Below, in pieces: positions 60,661-64,000 of a stretch of DNA of 64,000 nt (positions are counted from its first letter, which is position 1; each line of letters opens with the position of its first letter). The notes beneath the pieces were generated by a model, which saw only the letters and a list, made by a program, of their open reading frames with translations, was not told the DNA's origin and ran no database searches. The stretch spans positions 434,001-498,000 of the forward strand of contig JBLDXI010000021.1 of assembly GCA_047495785.1 (NCBI GenBank), written 5' to 3'. This DNA comes from Lepidodermella squamata (Eukaryota > Gastrotricha). The position numbers and the translations under genes were made by a program.

Positions 60661-61823
60661 TCACCTTCGTTCTTCAGCTTACAATGATTAAAGGATATTA
60701 GGATACAATTAAATTACTGAATCACTGGTTTTCGCATTTCACATGATTTGTTCATGTGGTACCAAAAGGACCAAAAGAGCTGATCGTGATACTTGCATAA
60801 AGCAGAGTTTTTTTGAGGGGTTGCCACAGTTGACAATGTCAACACCAAAGCGGGTCGTTGTCCAGACCAAAGAGCGATCGCAGCGAGCAAGCGAACGATT
60901 TTTCCCCATAATGTCAATACCAAAACGCATGAATGTCAACCCCAACCGATTTCTTAAAAACGCACTGCATGAAGCAATAACAACCATGGCAAATGAGCAT
61001 TAAATCACGTGCTTTCTTGAAGCGAAAAAAAATCCCAAAGCCCACTCGTGATTGCGGGACCTCATGGTACAGACTTCCTGGCTTTTGAAATCCCTCTAAG
61101 AAAATACCGAAATCATGTCAGTGCGTTCAAGAACCGCGTGGAAAAATCGTGGAAAAAGCTACGACAAGATTCGCCTTATCGTAGTGTTCCCTGGTACACA
61201 ATTTCTTTTGGTCTCAAAACGGCAGAACATCAAACGGCGATTCGGCGATTCTCGGAACATAGAAAAATCAGACAAATATAAATTAAAAAAATGCAACCTC
61301 TTAATTACTTGAAGTCACTGCACTTTTTTCTCCAGTGAAAGTTAAGTTGAGATCTGACTGTAACAGCTGATGTGAAACTTGCGGAAGCTTTAACTGCCGA
61401 ATCACGATGAGTTACATTGCTAAAGGCGATGCCCCGAAATTCCCGAGGCCTCCTAAAGACTGCCTGAGAATGAGTAAGGGAAAGGCTTAATCTTTTTCCA
61501 GAGTATATGTGCGGCGTGGATAGCATCTATACGCATGTACCAGAGCGAGTGCGACTTTTTAGATGCGCGCATTTTTGTAATCGTCTCATATCGCTGTTGC
61601 AAATGTGTTATTTACCCTGAACAAACATTTAGTTTGAGCAGGTGAGAAAAAGGCGAGATACGCGCGTGAGCTTTGCTCGGTTAACAACGCTCGCTAGGTA
61701 AGTATTGTTATTTTAGTTGTTAGTTAGCAGCAACATTTTTTAAGCATTTGATGGTTCCGGTTCACAATAAAGGGCATAGCCTTTACATGACAACTGAGCA
61801 CCGGTCCAGTAAAAACTGAACAT

Positions 61824-62448
61824 ATGAAAAATCGTTCCATCTTGCCAGATGTTTGCACATTTTCGCCGTCATCAAATGAATTCTGCAACTACTTCAACTG
61901 GCTTTGTCTTATAACGCTGATAATTTCTGCTCAATTTTGGTTCAAAACTGCGATAGCTATCGTTTTTCAATGTGCTCAGTGTGAAGTATGCGACACGACA
62001 GATTTCAGCATTTTTCGTAAGCAACTTGCGTCCAAGCCACAATGATATATTTCTATTATAACTTTTTCAGCATTTGATTGTCCATGGTACAACAGCTCCT
62101 ATTATTTTAACATTCGAAACACGTCAAACAGAACCGTCAACATATATAATTATTGCAGAACCGAAATACGGCTGGTTTGTGGACCTTTGATAATTGATTT
62201 CAAAGATAACTCCGATGTATTTCTAGGGCGTTAACTACCTTAACCAGACCGCCAATATTACATCCAAGTCTTGCGCATTCACCTGTATTCCTGCTGTCAA
62301 CGTTCGGTGCTGCGACTATAATGGATGCAATCATGGAAAGAAGGCTGTCGATTCTAAAGAGGCGATAATCATCCTACCATTTATTTTGATTTTGCTGTAT
62401 TCAAGTGACATATTTAACGATTTTAATTTTATACGCAAACTATCCTGA
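61824..62448 (+). CDS. Ly6/three-finger-type GPI-anchored protein 1 (172 aa)
   Basis: Model: join(61824..62016, 62071..62174, 62227..62448). A hydrophobic N-terminal segment (WLCLITLIISAQFWF) is followed by FQCAQCEVC, DCPWYNSSYYF, YNYC and KSCAFTC. The Ly6 hallmark C-terminus is CCDYNGCN, directly before a hydrophobic tail (IIILPFILILLYS) suited to GPI attachment. The intron positions match the next gene. The 20 residues before the hydrophobic segment are unusual for a signal peptide, so the true start may lie downstream or in another exon. Role unknown; Ly6 proteins commonly modulate receptors and channels at the cell surface. Confidence 0.72.
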
Positions 62449-62792
62449 TGCTAAAAAGTCACATAAACCGTATTTTTTGTATTGGAAATCGCAGCATGGT
62501 TATATTAACCAAGCAAGGGCCTAGAAAGTTGCGCCTGCTTGTAAGCTGAGATATAAAAGTATCGAGGGGCAGTTCCCCACCTAAAAAAATAGGAAGGCGT
62601 CAATGGTCTTACGGTTTGCTTACTAAATACTCTTTGACTCGTGATTTAGGGCAGTGCATGTAGTAACATTCATGGAGGGAGATTCTAAACGTGACGTGTT
62701 TTTCTCTCGTCTTGTGCACCCAGCAGTAATAATGCACATGTTCGAGTCACTCATCGACTCTGTAATGCACTCGGAACTTGAAATCTTTCGAG

Positions 62793-63478
62793 ATGCACGA
62801 AATGGGCGCGACATCGGTTAATGTTTTTTTCATAAACATAAGGCATAGCTACTCGTCCAGATTGTTTCGCGGTGTTATTCTAGTGCTAACGATATGTTTC
62901 GGAATTTCCCAATGCCAATCTGGTCGGCAATCTCGGGCTGTTTACAGATGTGTGCAATGCGGTCCGTGCACTTCCGTAAATTTGACTTGTAAGCCGGCAG
63001 TTTTATGCAAAAACTAAAGCCATAAAGCCAGTTATTCCATCGCAGACAGTGACTGCCCTTTCTACAACACTTCTACTTGGTACTACAATGTCCGTAACGT
63101 CAGGCCATACAACATTGGAGTAAATCAATCAGAACTTAACGGCTCGGTTATCATCAATCTCTACTACTACTGCACTACTGTTGGTGTCGTAAATTTCTTA
63201 CCACTGACAAAGGTTGCGAGAAAACTTGATTCTGTACGTTATAGGGAACCGATCAGCACAATATGACATACTATCGCAGTTGCGCAGATACCTGCACGCC
63301 AAGCAGAACCGCAAGTGGTTACACCCTATGTTGCGGCTGGAATGGCTGCAATGCATTGGCTCCGCCGAAACTTCAACAAGACTCCTATTTGGCCGTGATA
63401 TCAACTTTCATTGCGCTAGTTTCTGTGATCCAGTATTGGCCAAAGATTCTTAGTAATGAGCATAGACAAATAAATTGA
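62793..63478 (+). CDS. Ly6/three-finger-type GPI-anchored protein 2 (187 aa)
   Basis: Model: join(62793..62988, 63046..63179, 63245..63478), with a second Met at 62802. A signal-like segment (FRGVILVLTICFGISQC) is followed by YRCVQCGPC, SDCPFYNTSTWYYNVRN, YYYC, YRSCADTC and CCGWNGCN, then a hydrophobic end (YLAVISTFIALVSVIQYW). The Cys pattern, phase-1 then phase-0 introns and the block DCPxYNxSxxYxxxRN match the preceding gene, so the two are tandem duplicates. A plasma-membrane GPI anchor is expected. Function unknown. Confidence 0.75.
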
Positions 63479-63718
63479 ATTGTTCGATTGTTTTTATAAG
63501 GAAGGGATAGGTTCAAAAGCTCCGATTGGATCCGCTATCAGTAATTCATAGGTTGGCGTCAGCGAATTTCATCCTGGTGATGATAGAAGGAGATTTTTTG
63601 AGGCTGCTCTCGTTGGCAGTTTACTATTACGAGAGCTTCAAAACACTCCAACTAACAATATTAATTTGCCAACAACAGCTTACTGTCATAATATTTACTT
63701 ATCTATTGTCTAAGTATT

Positions 63719-64000
63719 ATGTTCACTTTTTTGTCAATGTGGCATGTGACATTTCAAAGGATGTTGGGCTACTTCGTTTTACTGTCAATATTCTTCGATT
63801 TTTGTAACGCAGTAGAATGCTACATGTAAGGGTTATTAAATTTCCGAGAATAAAAATCTAATTTGCAAACTTGTCCTTCAGGTGTAGGAACTGCGAACAG
63901 GTTTACGGCGATCCTTATAGTGCACCGATTGTCAAGTGCCCATGGTCAAGCGGAGGAAGTTATTGCGCCAAAGCTACCATTTACTACCCAGCCGAAAAAA
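63719..64000 (+). CDS. Ly6-like protein 3 (partial, runs off the window)
   Basis: First exon 63719..63825 encodes a signal peptide (MLGYFVLLSIFFDFCNAVEC within the first 33 residues). The second exon from 63882 continues CRNCEQVYGDPYSAPIVKC and SYCAKATIYYP, and is still open at the window end. Cys spacing and the single-intron start fit the Ly6/quiver type. It is less similar to the two upstream copies than they are to each other. The C-terminal CCxxNxCN and GPI signal would lie beyond this window. Confidence 0.6.

Larger units (their letters stand above)
59099..61823. other. Intergenic region with degraded coding-like pieces
   Basis: Apart from the broken frame at 59845-60045 and the 26-bp tandem repeat at 60601-60660, I see no gene. 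A short frame beginning ATG 60475 (MTDSLVNDYEVIMQLTEKNL) runs into the tandem repeat. Another at 60764-61003 contains two similar pieces MSTPKR and MSIPKRM. Both are too weak to call. Confidence 0.4.

Noticed and set aside
60743-61281. Two + frames of 86 and 77 codons considered as genes
   Set aside because: Overlapping minus frames, internal repetition and no family resemblance; left as unassigned.

Overview
The window is animal nuclear DNA. Genes are split by short introns, most about 45-65 bp with GT-AG borders. The products are metazoan: alpha-actinin with paired CH domains, spectrin repeats and EF-hands, mitochondrial Lon, TAF11, the cytosolic SKI2 exosome helicase, RNF7/RBX2, trypsin-fold and CCP domains, and Ly6-type surface proteins. 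Very small gaps between same-strand genes, plus a pyrimidine-rich ..AG acceptor just before many start codons, suggest spliced-leader trans-splicing and operon-like units. The alpha-actinin N-terminus looks ecdysozoan. I lean towards a nematode or a similarly compact invertebrate, but the species cannot be fixed from the sequence alone.

Layout. (1) 954-18223, + strand: six conserved genes head to tail, YJU2/CCDC94, LONP1, TAF11, RPUSD4-like, RANBP1 and SKIV2L, separated by only 89-187 bp. SKIV2L has two oversized introns. One holds a decayed piggyBac transposase and internal direct repeats; the other holds exons of an antisense gene. (2) 18224-24866: mostly non-coding, with an orphan antisense exon (20168-20611) and a complete hAT-type MITE with a perfect 8-bp target duplication. 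(3) 24867-47646: the most unusual part. Four + strand genes (A 1507 aa, B 1356 aa, C 351 aa, D 1868 aa by my spliced models) encode secreted or single-pass membrane proteins. They are built from 8, 7, 2 and 10 copies of one Cys-rich module that vaguely resembles the netrin/TIMP (NTR) fold. Nearly every intron is phase 1. Between C and D lie an antisense N6-adenine-methyltransferase-like gene and a gene joining a dead trypsin-like domain, a CCP domain and ankyrin repeats. (4) 49582-54994: alpha-actinin. (5) 56646-59098: a single-pass membrane protein of unknown family and antisense RNF7. (6) 59099-64000: a mostly empty stretch with one broken small reading frame and a short tandem repeat, then three tandem Ly6-like genes, the last cut by the window end.

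How they fit together. The first block is housekeeping: splicing, mitochondrial proteostasis and RNA modification, TFIID, Ran cycling, 3'-5' mRNA decay. The second half is rich in surface and extracellular proteins that have expanded in place (the module family and the Ly6 cluster), as expected of lineage-specific surface repertoires. Gene models were built by hand; in the main models exon lengths were checked so that frame is kept from start to stop.
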